The notes under the pieces are model-generated. The model searched no databases. It was given only the letters and a program-made list of their open reading frames with translations, and was not told the DNA's origin. From positions 1,714,001-1,778,000 of the forward strand of contig JAKTNV010000027.1 of assembly GCA_022747635.1 (NCBI GenBank): DNA of 64,000 nucleotides. Reading direction: 5' to 3'. This document shows positions 35,151 through 46,345 of the stretch, one piece after another. The first letter of the stretch is position 1. Each line of letters starts with the position of its first letter. This DNA comes from Hetaerina americana. Lineage: Eukaryota > Arthropoda > Insecta > Odonata > Calopterygidae. Both the position numbers and the translations under genes were made by a program.

Positions 35151-35761
35151 AACCTCATAAAATACACGTCTGAAAAATACGCACAGCATTCCACAAATGT
35201 AGGAATGGTCACGACTGGTTAAACGGTCAGATTCAATTGAATATTCTTTTTCAAACTTTACGGTAGGACACTTCCAAAATAGACGTTTCTTTGTGAAAAA
35301 ATGTTAGAATCCGCTTAATTCAAGCGTACAACCAAGGCTTTGTCAATTTACATCATCTTCATATTGGCCTAAATTGTTGAAACGTTGGTCGTTTCAATAA
35401 AAATTATTAAAGTGCATTGCAAAAAGTGTTTTTTAATAATTTCCACAGATAAATCCTGAAATCGTTTCTTTCGATATAGATTGATCGATTGTTGCCTCAT
35501 GCTTGTTATTAAACGCCTTTATTGTAAAGGGGAACTTCGGATGCCTTCAATCGATTGACATCACACATTTTTACTTTGCGCTGCTTCATATTGCTTGTGG
35601 GTAATATATAATGGTTTCCTTTCCTGTAAAGTGTAAATAAAAATGTCTTGTAAATACCATTGTTTACAGTTTTTGAGTGACACACACAACAAAAAATAAT
35701 TCATTTTTTCTCCTCCTTTTCCACCCTAAATTTTGGGTGATAATTTAATGTATTTTTATCG
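35151..35761. other. AT-rich intergenic
   Basis: Nothing recognised. Confidence 0.4.
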
Positions 35762-36339
35762 TCCGGTGTGAAAAGTATCGGTAAAAATGATTCAATTACG
35801 TGCGTTGCGTGATGTGCAGAATTCAGATCGTATCCTTTAAGTGTGCGTATGACCATTTACTCGTATGTTGATATTGTTAAGATGACATCGCACACCACCA
35901 TCACTGTAAATTTGGCAATGCGAAAGATCTGCGCTAAACTCGTTCTCCCGAAGGTCTTTGGACAGATGACCAAGAGCAGAGCTGAATTTCTACTTGCAAA
36001 AAGCTTCTGAAACGGTATCGCGACGATTACCCAACCCCCTTACAGTCCCAACTTGGCACCGGCAGACTATTATTCTTATTCCCAAAGGTAAAATGCTCCC
36101 TCCCTCAAAGGACATCACCATGGGGCACCCTAAGTGACGTCAAAGAAACTTACACGCGTATGCTTTAGGATCTTCCGGAATCCGCCTACCAGGGATGCTT
36201 CGAGTCGTGGAAAAACCGCTGGCAAAAGTGTGTCGACGCTCAAGGAAAGAAGTGCTTTGCAGAACTTGAGGCATTTGAGCAATATCTGAAAAAATCTATT
36301 TTTTTCGAAACTTTTCCGATTTTTTTACTAACAATGTTA
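35762..36339 (+). mobile_element. M2 mariner deletion derivative, copy h
   Basis: Start TCCGGTGTGAAAAGTATCGG and end CGAAACTTTTCCGATTTTTT. It contains the landmarks CTGCGCTAAACTCGTTCTCC, GGTATCGCGACGATTACCCA (join) and CTCCCTCAAAGGACATCACC. Confidence 0.88.
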
Positions 36340-36721
36340 GATAATATCAGGCCAGTTAAGATTGAAAACTTACTTGTCTTAATTTTCGGTTACTGATGAA
36401 ATTTCCAAAATTTGATGAATCCAGGAAGAAAAATAATCTTATTTCCTTTCGTTGACTCTTCGCTGGGAACAGGGAAAAAGGAATCTAGCCTAGCCATCTG
36501 TTGGGCGTAACACGGACATACATATTTAATTGAACATTTTTATCTTTTCTAAAGCCTTTGTCAGGGTGAAAAATTCTTTCCTACAGACAAATTGTCCGTA
36601 AGGTTAAAGTAAACGTAGCGAAAGCGTGACTAATCGGTGAAGCATCCTGGAAATAGATCTCCGTAGTAGTCAATGGTCAAAACCATTGGTTGGAAATTAG
36701 ACCAGTCATTTTGTTCTAAAC
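36340..36721. other. Intergenic
   Basis: Nothing recognised. Confidence 0.4.
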
Positions 36722-36990
36722 AAATTATCAATTTAAATGCAACAATTTCAGAGGGTAAAAATTATTCGCCTTGACCCGGATTCCTCGATGCTCGATGTCC
36801 TCGAAATTTCAGATTTTAAGAGGACGCTTCGATAGCTTAACTGGCTAAAGTTCTCGGCTGGACAGCGAGGGATCCGGGTTCGAATCCCGGTCAAGGCGAA
36901 TGATTTTTACACTCGGAAATTGTTGCATTGAAATTGATAATAGTGGATGACTCCGTTAAAAGTTACTGTTGTGATATCTCCCGCAGTTTC
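36722..36990. repeat. SINE-C copy 2, inverted pair
   Basis: A minus-oriented fragment (about 36728-36802, TGCAACAATTTCAGAGGGTA then CGCCTTGACCCGGATTCC) faces a plus-oriented copy (36803-36990). The plus copy has TTCGATAGCTTAACTGGCTA and CCGGGTTCGAATCCCGG, then GAATGATTTTTACACTCGGA and CCGCAGTTTCTTCG. Its tRNA-like part has a good T-arm and an anticodon arm with loop CTGGACA, but the acceptor stem does not pair, so it is not a functional tRNA gene. Confidence 0.75.
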
Positions 36991-38532
36991 TTCGAAGTTA
37001 TGAATTTAATTTGCGAATCCAGTTATTGCGGCAGGGTGGAGCGCCACGAAAGCAAAATAAGACACCGTACGGATAACATAAAAGTCGACTCCCTCGGGAG
37101 GAGGCCAGTTCCCAACAGATATCAATCTCGAGAGCATTGAATTCCATCGTTTGCGTCGACACGCCCAGTGGACATTTTTTCGGGAAACCTTGCAAGTAAT
37201 AAAATTATTTCATGGCAATATCATTTCACCCCAAAATATAAGTGTCATTTCTTTTTTTATTGAGTAGCGTTCACCGCGGTGCATACTTTGGCGTTTCCCC
37301 ACATCCCCTTCTACAGCCATGCTCTGCGTGAACGGCGAGGCAAACAATGCACCCGTTTGATATAGTGCTTTGAACACATATCAACACTTAGGCATAATAA
37401 GTGGGAGTAGGATAGAACATAAATATCGAAAGTATTTCCCGCCTAGCCAAACAGTTTTGTTAGCCAGGTAATTTTTATCGAAATGCGTGTAATATTTGTA
37501 CGCTGGTGTCTAGGACTAGCTCTAGCTCGATGCCCTAGAGAATAACTACGTGAAACGCTTCCTTTCATGAAATATTACAGTGGGTATGAAATCATAATAT
37601 TTATTCTTCAGCGATAGACGAACGTACGTGAGATATTAAAAAGTTATTCTAAGTGATCGTCGTTTTGATTGCATTTCTCCTTCCGAACGCATGAAAGGGA
37701 TGATACAATTCGGGGATGTTTTCCGTGATTATTGTATTTTTGCAAATCTAGTTTTCTTTAAATAGCCGCAGAATCATCTATTTCGCAACTTTTACGATGA
37801 GATCAGTGGAATCTTAGATTTTGAGAGAAATTAGGATAGAGATACATTATGTTTATTTGTTAACGAGCGGCGTCGTTCCTGAGTAAACTTTAACTCGATA
37901 ATTAATTAAAAAATGACCATTTTCATTCGGAAAGGAAGCAAAATCGGAAACATATAGCAGCTCTAGGTACTCCGCATTCCGATTAACGACTAATTCGAAC
38001 AGTGCAAACTAGACCAGGCATCTCTAGTAGGGTTTCATCTTTTCCAATGGCTTCGGTAGTAAAATACATGAGAGGGCAACTTTAGACAATTTTTAAGGGG
38101 TCACCGAAAAACTAAACATAATTCACCGTTATTTAAGAACAAGAATTATTTACGATAAGAGTAAATATAAATGACTAAGATAGATATGATATAGAAAAAT
38201 AACTAAATCGTTTTGAAGATATTTATTTTTTGGAGCCACTGATAGAACACAGAATAAATTAATAAAAATATTAGATTAGAATTATTAATAAAACTATGGA
38301 TATGCAATTTTGATAGAACGCGGCAAATAATATATCCAGTTGTAAGAAATATATATCGAGATGAGATTTTTAAAAAAAGCCAAAGGGTCTTCCACTTCTC
38401 CTAAAAGGTAATTAAACATTCTTTCATGAAAAATGCATACTATATGGGAAAAAAGAAGAAATAGGCTAACAAATGGTAAGAAATCATCTAAGAAAGGATG
38501 GTTTCCAACTACCATAGCAAATAAGAATTTAG
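36991..38532. other. AT-rich intergenic
   Basis: Sequence just after SINE-C to about 37200 may still belong to that repeat but has no counterpart in the window. The rest holds nothing recognised. Confidence 0.4.
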
Positions 38533-39416
38533 AAGCTTTGTATAAAAAGTAACGGTGACAATTTTTCCCTGACGTGTGCATGAAGTGTTGAACTAAGACC
38601 GTCGGTTAAGTGTGCGTATGATCGCAGATCGTATTATTGGCATTGATACAGGATGACAATACACACTACTATCACTTGAAGAAATGGCGATTTGAAATAT
38701 CTGTGCTAAACTCGTCCCGAAAGTCTTGATTGACGACTAAGGGCAGAGTCGAGTAGTAGTGGCTTTTACGGGAGGCGACCGACGGCTGAGGTCATTTGCG
38801 CCATTGGGGATGGACAGGAAAGGATGAAGGATGCAGAGGAAGCCGAAATTAGCATTAGCCTGCTCTTAATTAAAGGTGCCAAGGGGTTCGCAGCTTAACA
38901 TCCCATCCGATGGACGGCGTACTCACTACGAAGCACCTCAATTAGGGATCGTGATGCCACTGATAAATATCTGTCGTCACTGGGATTCTAACCCGGACCC
39001 TCAGGGTGGGAAGCAAGTACGATAACTATCGCACTATTCTGATTCCCAAGGAGTCGAGTGTCTGCCTGCGAAGACCTTCTACAACGTCATCCTGACGATA
39101 CCCCAACCCCTTTACAGTCCCAGCTCGGCACCAGGAGATTATTTGCTATTCCTATTAAAAGTGAAATCCTCCCTTCCTCAAAGGACACCAACATGGTACC
39201 CTAATAGCCGTATAAGTAGCTTGCACGCGTACCCTTAAAGAGTACTCTTATTCGGAATCTGCCCACCAGAAGGGAGCCTTCGAGGCGTGGAAAAGCCGCT
39301 CTGGCAAAAGTGTATCGACGCCCAATGGATGTGCTTTGAAGAATTTTGAGGCAAGGCAGCAATATCTGAAATTATTCTATTTTTCCGAAACATTTCCCGA
39401 CAGTTATAAAACAAAC
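38533..39416 (+). mobile_element. M2 mariner copy i, split by a SINE
   Basis: The left part (38533-38754) has AGCTTTGTATAAAAAGTAAC and the helix-turn-helix remnant. The right part (39051-39416) has the join AACGTCATCCTGACGATACC and the end CGAAACATTTCCCGACAG. SINE-A is inserted between them with a 9-bp duplication. Removing the insert restores the family length, so the M2 element was already deleted when the SINE arrived. Confidence 0.9.
38755..39050 (-). repeat. SINE-A nested in M2 copy i, 9-bp target duplication
   Basis: Flanked by GAGTCGAGT at 38746-38754 and 39051-39059. On the minus strand the order is a head with a B-box-like GGGTTAGAATCCCAG, then GATGGGATGTTAAGCTGCG, AATGGCGCAAATGACCTCAG and CCGTCGGTCGCCTCCCG, ending in an (ACT)n-type tail next to the duplication. 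The complete SINE is about 296 bp. Confidence 0.93.
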
Positions 39417-41129
39417 AATGCATGAGCCTCAAAGAAAAAGCACTTACCAAAGAATAGGTGGGAGCAGATTCATATGACAAGCCGTGAGAGACAAAGTTTC
39501 CTATCAGGTAAAGTGCATAGAGAATTTGAATACATGTATATACCCTATCCAGATCGTCGTTTAATTTGTTGGATAAAGCTATCCATTGCAATCGTTTCGA
39601 TGTTTAACTTGTATCTAAGACAATACTCCACAATCCACGGCAGAGGTGAGTGGCAGGGGGCATTCGGAAACCAGCCGGTGAGGACAAGGGGCGGGGGGAG
39701 GGGAGTTGGTTGGCATGCTCAACCCGTTCGCCGCTGTTGCCCTGGGGCGCCCTGGGTCTGCCCGGGAGGACGATGAACGCGCCGATGGGACAGGGGGCCG
39801 CTTCCTCGTGCGACGAAGGCCAAGGATGCGGCCCTATCACTCCCGACTGCGGTGTGTGCATAGTGTTATCTCTAAGCTGCCATAGTTCGTTAATAATCTG
39901 GAATACCTCATTCCATTTCAAAACGTGAAGGAGTGAGAAATGGATTTCGAAAAAGTATTCGTAACTTCCTGATATATAATTCAGAAAAAAATAAAAAAAT
40001 GCATCAAAATCTGAGAATTTTAGAGATTAGGATAGTTTAGACATAAGCGATAAATATATTTCACAGTTTCACGAACTTTTTAAACTGAAAGGTGAAACTA
40101 ACCCAGGCATGTAAACAATGAACCCACAATCACAAGGGTGTAAAACTTGATTTTTTTCGTGATATTCCCCTTTCATTTCGAATGATAGTTAACTAGAGGT
40201 TAACTCCACGGTAAATTGAGTTACATGATTCGGAAACAATCTTAAAGAGCGAGAGGTGGAAAATAAATCCTTATCACGCCCTATCGGCATAACGAAAATC
40301 ATAGTCAAAATCTGTGAAAGAAGAAAACAAAGAACAATATGAATAAATATCCAAGACAAGTAGTAAAAAAAATACTCGGTTCAAATAAAATCCCCGTCGT
40401 GGGATAAATTTGAGCGGAAAATTTACATCGACAAGTCGTAGGCGTGTCCCTGTTCATAACATCTCTGTCGGATTATCGCCTCGCAATGTTAAGCGATCGT
40501 ATCTTGAATATTTATTAATGTTCACCGATGTCTTACCTCTTGGAACAGTGGTTGAATGAAGGTTTTTTTCGAAAACCTAAATAAAAATTTCGAAGAGAAA
40601 TTGTCTTTCCCTAATTTTTTTAATGCTGGCTTGGGAAATCGTCATCATTGATTCGGAACCTCTGAATGTGGCCGTGGAATACTAGCGAGAGAGCGTAGGA
40701 ATTTGAAAGTGAAATGAGGAGCTGTAATATTATAATTCCGTCTTCAACACACAAATAATAGTCAACAGTTGGCACGCTGGATTTGCTTTTGATTTGTCTC
40801 TTCACTTGACAAGCACTTCAATTTGAGTTCCGATCGGTATTAAATACTTCGGTAAATAGTAATGTTTTTTAAGTACAGTTTACCACCGCCACTCTTGCCG
40901 CCTTCAGCGAGAACAAAGACAATTCATTTGTGCTCAAATGCAGTCAATTGAATGTCACATTTCCCTCCCTCATCCCGTGTCCGTTCGTCCTCTTCCTCCG
41001 GGATGGAAACGTCACTTGGTTAACCTCAACTACCTCGATAATTTTTCGTGAAGGCCCGGAGACCTATGAGATGCCCTTGACCGAAACCGTTTTTGCATTC
41101 GGTCACTGCCGATACACCTGGCTTCCGGA
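39417..41129. other. Intergenic with a small GC-rich patch
   Basis: A GC-rich patch at 39630-39850 (GGGGCGGGGGGAGGGGAG) begins with ACAATACTCCACAATCCACG and GGCAGAGGTGAGTGGCAGGG. That resembles the 53744-53849 insert and the 57573-57640 fragment and may be a member of that short repeat. The rest is AT-rich without features. Confidence 0.4.
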
Positions 41130-41560
41130 ATGGGACGAATGAGATTTTCGGACTCTGACGCTCCGCCCCCCCCCTCCCCTTCCCCCCTCCTCCTCCCCAC
41201 CTCCGCCCGCTCCCACTTTCCCTCCCCCCTCCATCCCTCTCTATGGAATAAACAGGTTTGGCCCAGGAGAGCGTCTGGTGCTCGCGCGCGTGGGCACTGC
41301 CCGGCGGGAACGCCCCGCAGATCACTCGGTCGGGTGCCGCGAGGGCGGTATCTCACGCCCACCCCCCCTCCTCCTCCTCCTCCCTCCCCCTTTCCCTCCC
41401 GTCAGCCCCCCCTCCGCCTCCTCTCCTTGTCCGCCGTATGAGTGAGCAATCTCCATTGTCATCCGAATGTGATGTTTGACTCGGGAGTCTGCCAAGATGG
41501 CAATTCTACCGGCCGCCCTGCTGACGTGACTGGTGCCGTGACGAGGTCATACTACGAGGC
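41130..41560. promoter_or_regulatory. GC-rich pyrimidine-rich island
   Basis: C/T-rich tracts (CTCCTCCTCCTCCTCC, near 41370) and CpG-rich DNA (GTGCTCGCGCGCGTGGGC, near 41280). Frames on both strands are open through low-complexity sequence. It may be a promoter; nothing directly shows it. Confidence 0.3.
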
Positions 41561-43532
41561 ACTCGGGTGCATTAAGAAATAACCTGTGGGGATGCTACAG
41601 CGAAAAATTAATTGCGCTGGAGAGCACACACACATCATTAAAACGTACTTTTGTAGTAATTATTCAAATATCATCTTTGTTTATGAGTGGCATTTTTATC
41701 GCATTTTCTCTCTCAAAAAATAAAACTTTTTGCCCACGAGTGCAGCAATGGAAATATTAGACAACATAAAACTCAACTATTCCTTCATATTTAATATTTA
41801 ACAAACAGTTTGTTATTCATATTGAGAAATTGAGCCTTTGGAGAAACACCATACTATTAAAGCCTCGTATTTTGATCGCTCCGAAAAATACTCCAAATCC
41901 ACTACTCTTAAAACAGAACACTTTTCAACATTTACATCAAATTTATAACTTTTGGTAAGCACTTTTATATACGGTCTTGGCCTTTTATGAGATCGCTTTA
42001 GAAATAAGATATCTTTAATCTTCGGAAATCAGAGATCTTTAGAAATTTTACAAAATCTTCAGTTTCATCGAATGCATGAAATTTCTAAATCCAATTCTTT
42101 AAAAATATTCGAGAATATTCTATTGAAGAAATAATTGAACCAGAAAAGTCTGGATGACCCCAGTGGCTACGGTATTCACGCTGCAAACCTCCAAGTCCTA
42201 CGGAAAAATTGGTTTCCGCTTAGGTATTTTTCTAAGTTACCCTCCAAACGTAAGCATTAAATTCTAGTATGTTCCTCTAACAAATGTTCAATTTTCTATT
42301 TTCAATTATTATAATGTAAACATATCTAATGAACTAACGGTAGAAAGGGATATTTTAGGGACATTCCCTATTTCACACACACGCATGCATAATAGCGCCA
42401 AATTTTAGCACGATTACGTCAATTAGTATCATTTTGAAACTGAATTTCTAGTTAAAAGAATGTCACCTTTATAGTATGGCTGTAATGTGAGAAGAATTTT
42501 GTTTACATTTGGCCCGCTAGCTAGAAAGTGTGTGAGCTGGTAAGCCAGTAGATATTTATTGTTGGATGTCGCCGCGGTCAAGAACCTCGATATAAGCACG
42601 AGGGAGGACGTTGTACCCGGGGAACCCAGTAAAGTAGCCGGCGTAAGCAACGGAGACTAGTCACTCACGGAACAGGTGAGGTAAACCTAGAGGAGGCGGC
42701 GGCTTTGCCACGATACGAACGCGAGGGAAAATTGAGTGATTTGAACACCTTTTAGTTCTTAACTTTTCTCTTGCGTTATCGGCAACAATTCCACAGAAGT
42801 CAACCTCCATACAATTTTCAAGATGTATCTGTCGATGTCCCTCGATTCCTTAACCAATTGACGTACGCAGGGATCACGTGATAATAACTTGATCGACGTA
42901 ATACCTTCAATTATAATAATTAGTGTTCTATGAGACAATTATTTTATTGCATGAAATTTAATGCTAACAGCTGCCATCAGATTAAAAAAAGTAACATTCA
43001 AGGTGTTATAAAGAACGCAAAACATTTTAATCGGCAAATCATGTCAATCGACACTACCGACGTAATGATAACTAAGGACTTTCAAGTTATCAAAAAAAGT
43101 GAATGATCCCGATGAAACTTCAGTGTAGTGAGAGTAGGCGGCAATAAAAATCTATTCTGCGGAAATGGAAAGTCTTGTATGTCATTTTTTTATCATTATA
43201 ATACACTTCCACAAAGTTGATTAAATTGCCAGGAAAAAACTGAGATATCTGGATAACATTTAAATACTGCATATAAATATGTATGAGATTATTAAGACTC
43301 CCGAAAAGTTCTATTTCTTTGTTTCATTTAAGGAATAAGAGCTGTTTCTCCATCAATAACACCTTTCTTTTTTCACTTGTTTGCTTTAGCACCCAGTTAT
43401 ATGTCCATGGCAAGAGCATCGACAAATATAGCATTTCAAATAAACAATATGGCGAATTTCAGGAACGGCATTTTCTATACACTCTCTCGACAATTATGGG
43501 TGTGCTTGGGCGACCCATGCCCACTTTGGGTA
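41561..43532. other. AT-rich intergenic
   Basis: No repeat or gene recognised. A tRNA-head-like CCCCAGTGGCTACGG near 42165 lacks a B box. Confidence 0.4.
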
Positions 43533-43542
43533 TGCCATTTGT

Positions 43543-43675
43543 TTGGCGCCTTTCGTAAAGAGTAGGCTAATGCCGACGCCGGGTTTCTCTCCACCCTTCA
43601 TCCTTTCCTGTCCTTCCCCTATGGCGCAAATGACCTTAGCTGTCGGTCGCCTCCCCTCAAAACTACAACTACAAC
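43543..43675 (+). repeat. SINE-A 3' fragment with 10-bp target duplication
   Basis: Only the last 133 bp of SINE-A, from TTGGCGCCTTTCG through ATGGCGCAAATGACCTTAGC to an AACTACAACTACAAC tail, is present. It is flanked by a perfect TGCCATTTGT at 43533-43542 and 43676-43685. It therefore inserted already truncated at its 5' end, as happens when target-primed reverse transcription stops early. Confidence 0.88.
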
Positions 43676-43685
43676 TGCCATTTGT

Positions 43686-44254
43686 CCAGGTGACAGCCAA
43701 GTTCTCTTTTGGCCCCACTTCAACGCTTTATTAATTTTAAATAATATCGAATATCTTTATATTTTTTATTTGATGAATTACAAAACGATGAAAAATATTT
43801 TCTATACCTATGCTTTTTAAGACACAGATTCATGGCTTTGAAACTTATTTAAAAAAAATAAAATTCAAACACCTCCCAAAATTACGCATACAATTACATC
43901 ACAATAAAATAAGAATAAGCCAAATCGCTTATGGTTTCATCAACCTTTTCCCGTCGCTATTTTCATACCAAGTTCTCCTTGTTGTTTAAAACTCAGTGGG
44001 AGATTTTATGCTGTCCGGAATGGGTAGCAATTTGAAATAAATACAAGGTGGCATAGGACGAGTTATTAAAAGACACGGTATGGGGTTTGAGGATATTTGG
44101 CATCAGATCAGATCAGAATATAGGAAAGCAGTAGCACCAGGAGTCTACGAAGCGTACTCTAAGTTGAAGGAATACTACTAAAATAAAAAATATAAGGTAA
44201 GCGTACAAGCATGAAATTCCTAACACCCTACATTCTGATTGCATTGACTTCACC
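43686..44254. other. AT-rich intergenic
   Basis: Possibly includes the eroded 5' side of the CR1-like fragment after about 44050. Nothing else recognised. Confidence 0.4.
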
Positions 44255-44660
44255 GTTCCTATGTAGGTTTAAGAAAATCAATCACGACCTATCCTTGAAG
44301 GAACACATAAGGGAAATATGTGGGCAAGCTAACAAAAAATTAGGAATTATTAGAAGAGGTCTGGGCCAATGTGATGAAAAGGTCAAAGAGAAGAAATGTT
44401 ATCTTTCGCTGGTTAGACCTCTTTGATAAAATGCTGCAAGTATAAATGAGATCCTCACAAGGTAGATTCATTGCCAAATTGAATCGCGTGCAGCGTAGGA
44501 AAGCTAGATTTGCAAGACTTTGTTATGATAAACTTAGTAGCGTAATCAAAATATTAGAGGAGCTAGGCCGTCTTCATCGGAAGAAACTGAAGTACACAGT
44601 ACTTCTGTTTCTTCCGATGAAGACGGAGCTAAATTCCGTCGAAATTATCAAGAAATAACG
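44255..44660 (+). pseudogene. CR1/Jockey-like LINE RT C-terminal fragment
   Basis: Residues DLSLKEHIREICGQANKKLG, then IIRRGLGQCDEKVKEK and YLSLVRPL (to about 44423), followed in another frame by AKLNRVQRRKARFARLCYD and SSVIKILEELG. This order (thumb, then RVQRRAARF-like block, then the EELGW-type block) is characteristic of CR1/L2/Jockey-group retrotransposons and distinct from the RTE-like copies elsewhere. At least one stop and one frameshift break it. After EELG the sequence is replaced by a hairpin. Confidence 0.85.
44568..44626. repeat. 28-bp inverted repeat with 3-nt loop
   Basis: Arms 44568-44595 and 44599-44626 pair at 27 of 28 positions (starting CCGTCTTCATCGGAAGAAAC), loop ACA. 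The hairpin is bracketed by short direct repeats GGAGCTA at 44560-44566 and 44625-44631. It sits exactly where the LINE reading ends. Confidence 0.95.
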
Positions 44661-44752
44661 TGTGAGTGTTCATTTTGTGTGTTCATATATTGTTTGTTGC
44701 TGTCCAAGTTTTTTATTCAGCACTTTCGTGTTACTTCGACGAAATCATCTAT

Positions 44753-44753
44753 A

Positions 44754-44822
<69 letters not shown>
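44753..44822. repeat. (TA)n tract of about 70 bp
   Basis: An uninterrupted alternation of T and A. It yields long tyrosine-isoleucine frames on both strands, which are artefacts. Confidence 0.95.
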
Positions 44823-44824
<2 letters not shown>

Positions 44825-45189
44825 CCATTTTGAAAGTCTTACGGAGGTGAATAATAATGTAAAACACTTAGCGCTAGTGGACACAGACAAAAACACAGAA
44901 ACACACAAAAAAGAGACTCACTATTTTTTTCGGTGGTCGTGGCCACCTTTATCAAAGAAGAGAGGGATAGAACTGAAGGGAATACGAGGGCTGGAGCGAT
45001 GGATGGAAGGGGAAGGTAGGGAGAGAATTTGGAAGGGAAGGGTTTGGAAGGGCAGTGTTAGAAGGGTGGGGAAAATGTAGAAGGTGATGGGGGTGGAGGG
45101 GGGATGAAAATATGTTTGAAGCAGGGTAATTAATGCCCAATTCCAGGACTCCAAGAGCCAGATGAAGGATTGCTCTAATGTTTTGAGTT

Positions 45190-45535
45190 TCAGTGGAGGA
45201 TCAGAGGGTGGAGGGATGCTAAGATGGATACACTATAGCATTTATCAAAGGGGGTGTTGTGTTCAGAGGCGTGTTTGGGGATGGGGAGCATATCAATCAG
45301 GGAAGAATTCTTGCATGAGGCTCGGTGGTGGTTAATTATAATATCTAATATTAAGGGGTGTGGTACACTGCCCAATATAATAGGCAGGGCAAAGTTGGCA
45401 CTTCAGGAGGTACACTACATTGCTAGATGTGCAAGTAGAGGAGGGAATTGGTGAGAGAGAAATAAAAAGCGGATGGGAGGGGGATGGGATTTTGGCTTTG
45501 AAACTAGGGCATGTTTTGGAGGTTGGCAGTGGCAT
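45190..45535 (-). pseudogene. GIY-YIG endonuclease domain of a Penelope-like element
   Basis: The frame has NVVYLLKCQLCPAYYIGQ (GIY-YIG core as VYLLK...YYIGQ), then RYYN with a frameshift, and in the neighbouring frame NHRASCKNSSLIDMLPIPKH and DKCYSVSILASL. Together these cover the core, the catalytic arginine/histidine area and the downstream PVPKH-like block. One frameshift near 45350 splits it. The domain would cut DNA during insertion; here it is a relic. Confidence 0.82.
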
Positions 45536-45554
45536 CTTAATGCCACCGCCAACC
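45521..45554. repeat. 15-bp hairpin at the Penelope-like junction
   Basis: GGTTGGCAGTGGCAT (45521-45535) pairs with ATGCCACCGCCAACC (45540-45554) at 14 of 15 positions around the loop CTTA. It marks the point where the element switches strand. Confidence 0.92.
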
Positions 45555-45861
45555 TTTTTCCCAAATGTCCCTCTGTTACTTTCAAACGCCCCGCCAACCT
45601 ATCCGATCTCCTCAAATCAACCAATCCACTCCTTAAATCCCCACCCCGTACCAAAACCACTCCCACGCCATGCAAAAAACCTAGATGCAAAACATGCCTA
45701 TTTAAAGCCACCATTACACTTTGCTAGTGGGTATTTTAATTTCCTACGTGAAATTAAGTATTTATATACAGAGGTTACTTGCTTTATTTCAATATTTAAT
45801 CAATTTTTTGATACAATAAATTATTTATTGCTCATGTTTATCATATCTAAGGAATAATGTT

Positions 45862-46345
45862 TGCTGAAGAATAGCTTCAGCCAATTAAGCTATGGAGGCG
45901 TCCTCTTAAACTCTGAAAATTTGAGGGCTTTTAAGGAACAAGATGTGGTGACGAAATACCTTAAAAGGTCCCAGGCGTTCGTGGTCGTGCGCGACGCGCC
46001 ACAGTCCACGAGCTTAGAGCCAAATATAAACACTTAGGCTGTTTATACCTCAGACAAATTCCACAGAAACTGCGGGAGATGCCGAAACAGTAACTTTTAA
46101 CGGAGTCATCCGCTAATGTGCATTTCGATGCAACAATTTCAGAGTGTAAAAATAAAAAAAATAAAGAACCGGAACTCGCACCAGGATCCCTCAGTTGTGG
46201 ATCTGGGTTGGAATCCTGGGAAAGGCGAATGATTTTTACACTCTGAAATTGTTGCATTTGAATAAATATTAGCGGATGAATCCGTTAAAAGTTGTTGTTG
46301 CGGCATCTCCCGCAGTTTCGTGGGAATTTCTTCTACATAGGTCTT
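45862..46345. repeat. SINE-C copies, inverted arrangement
   Basis: On the minus strand, 46150-46060 matches the SINE-C body (TTACACTCTGAAATTGTTGC, ATGACTCCGTTAAAAG), and 46015-45862 matches the upstream part (GCTCGTGGACTG, GGTATTTCGTCACCACATCT, AATTGGCTGAAG). A plus-strand body follows at 46200-46345 (GATTTTTACACTCTGAAATT). As at 36722, two bodies face away from a central remnant. Confidence 0.72.

Larger units (their letters stand above)
44878..45725 (-). mobile_element. Penelope-like element relic with an inverted end
   Basis: From 45535 leftward the minus strand encodes a GIY-YIG-type endonuclease end and continues to a 3' region TTGATAAAGGTGGCCACGAC (minus strand), which I associate with Penelope-like elements. 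From 45540 rightward the plus strand encodes the upstream part of the same protein (RPANLSDLLK, PCKKPRCKTC). The two parts face opposite ways and meet in a 15-bp hairpin, so the relic is inverted at its 5' end. Such rearranged 5' ends are common for these elements. Confidence 0.78.

Noticed and set aside
36832..36897. tRNA-like sequence with good B box and anticodon arm
   Set aside because: Acceptor stem does not pair and the sequence is embedded in a repeated SINE-C body, so it is not a tRNA gene.
44662..44908. Tyrosine-isoleucine-rich frames on both strands
   Set aside because: Artefact of the (TA)n tract.
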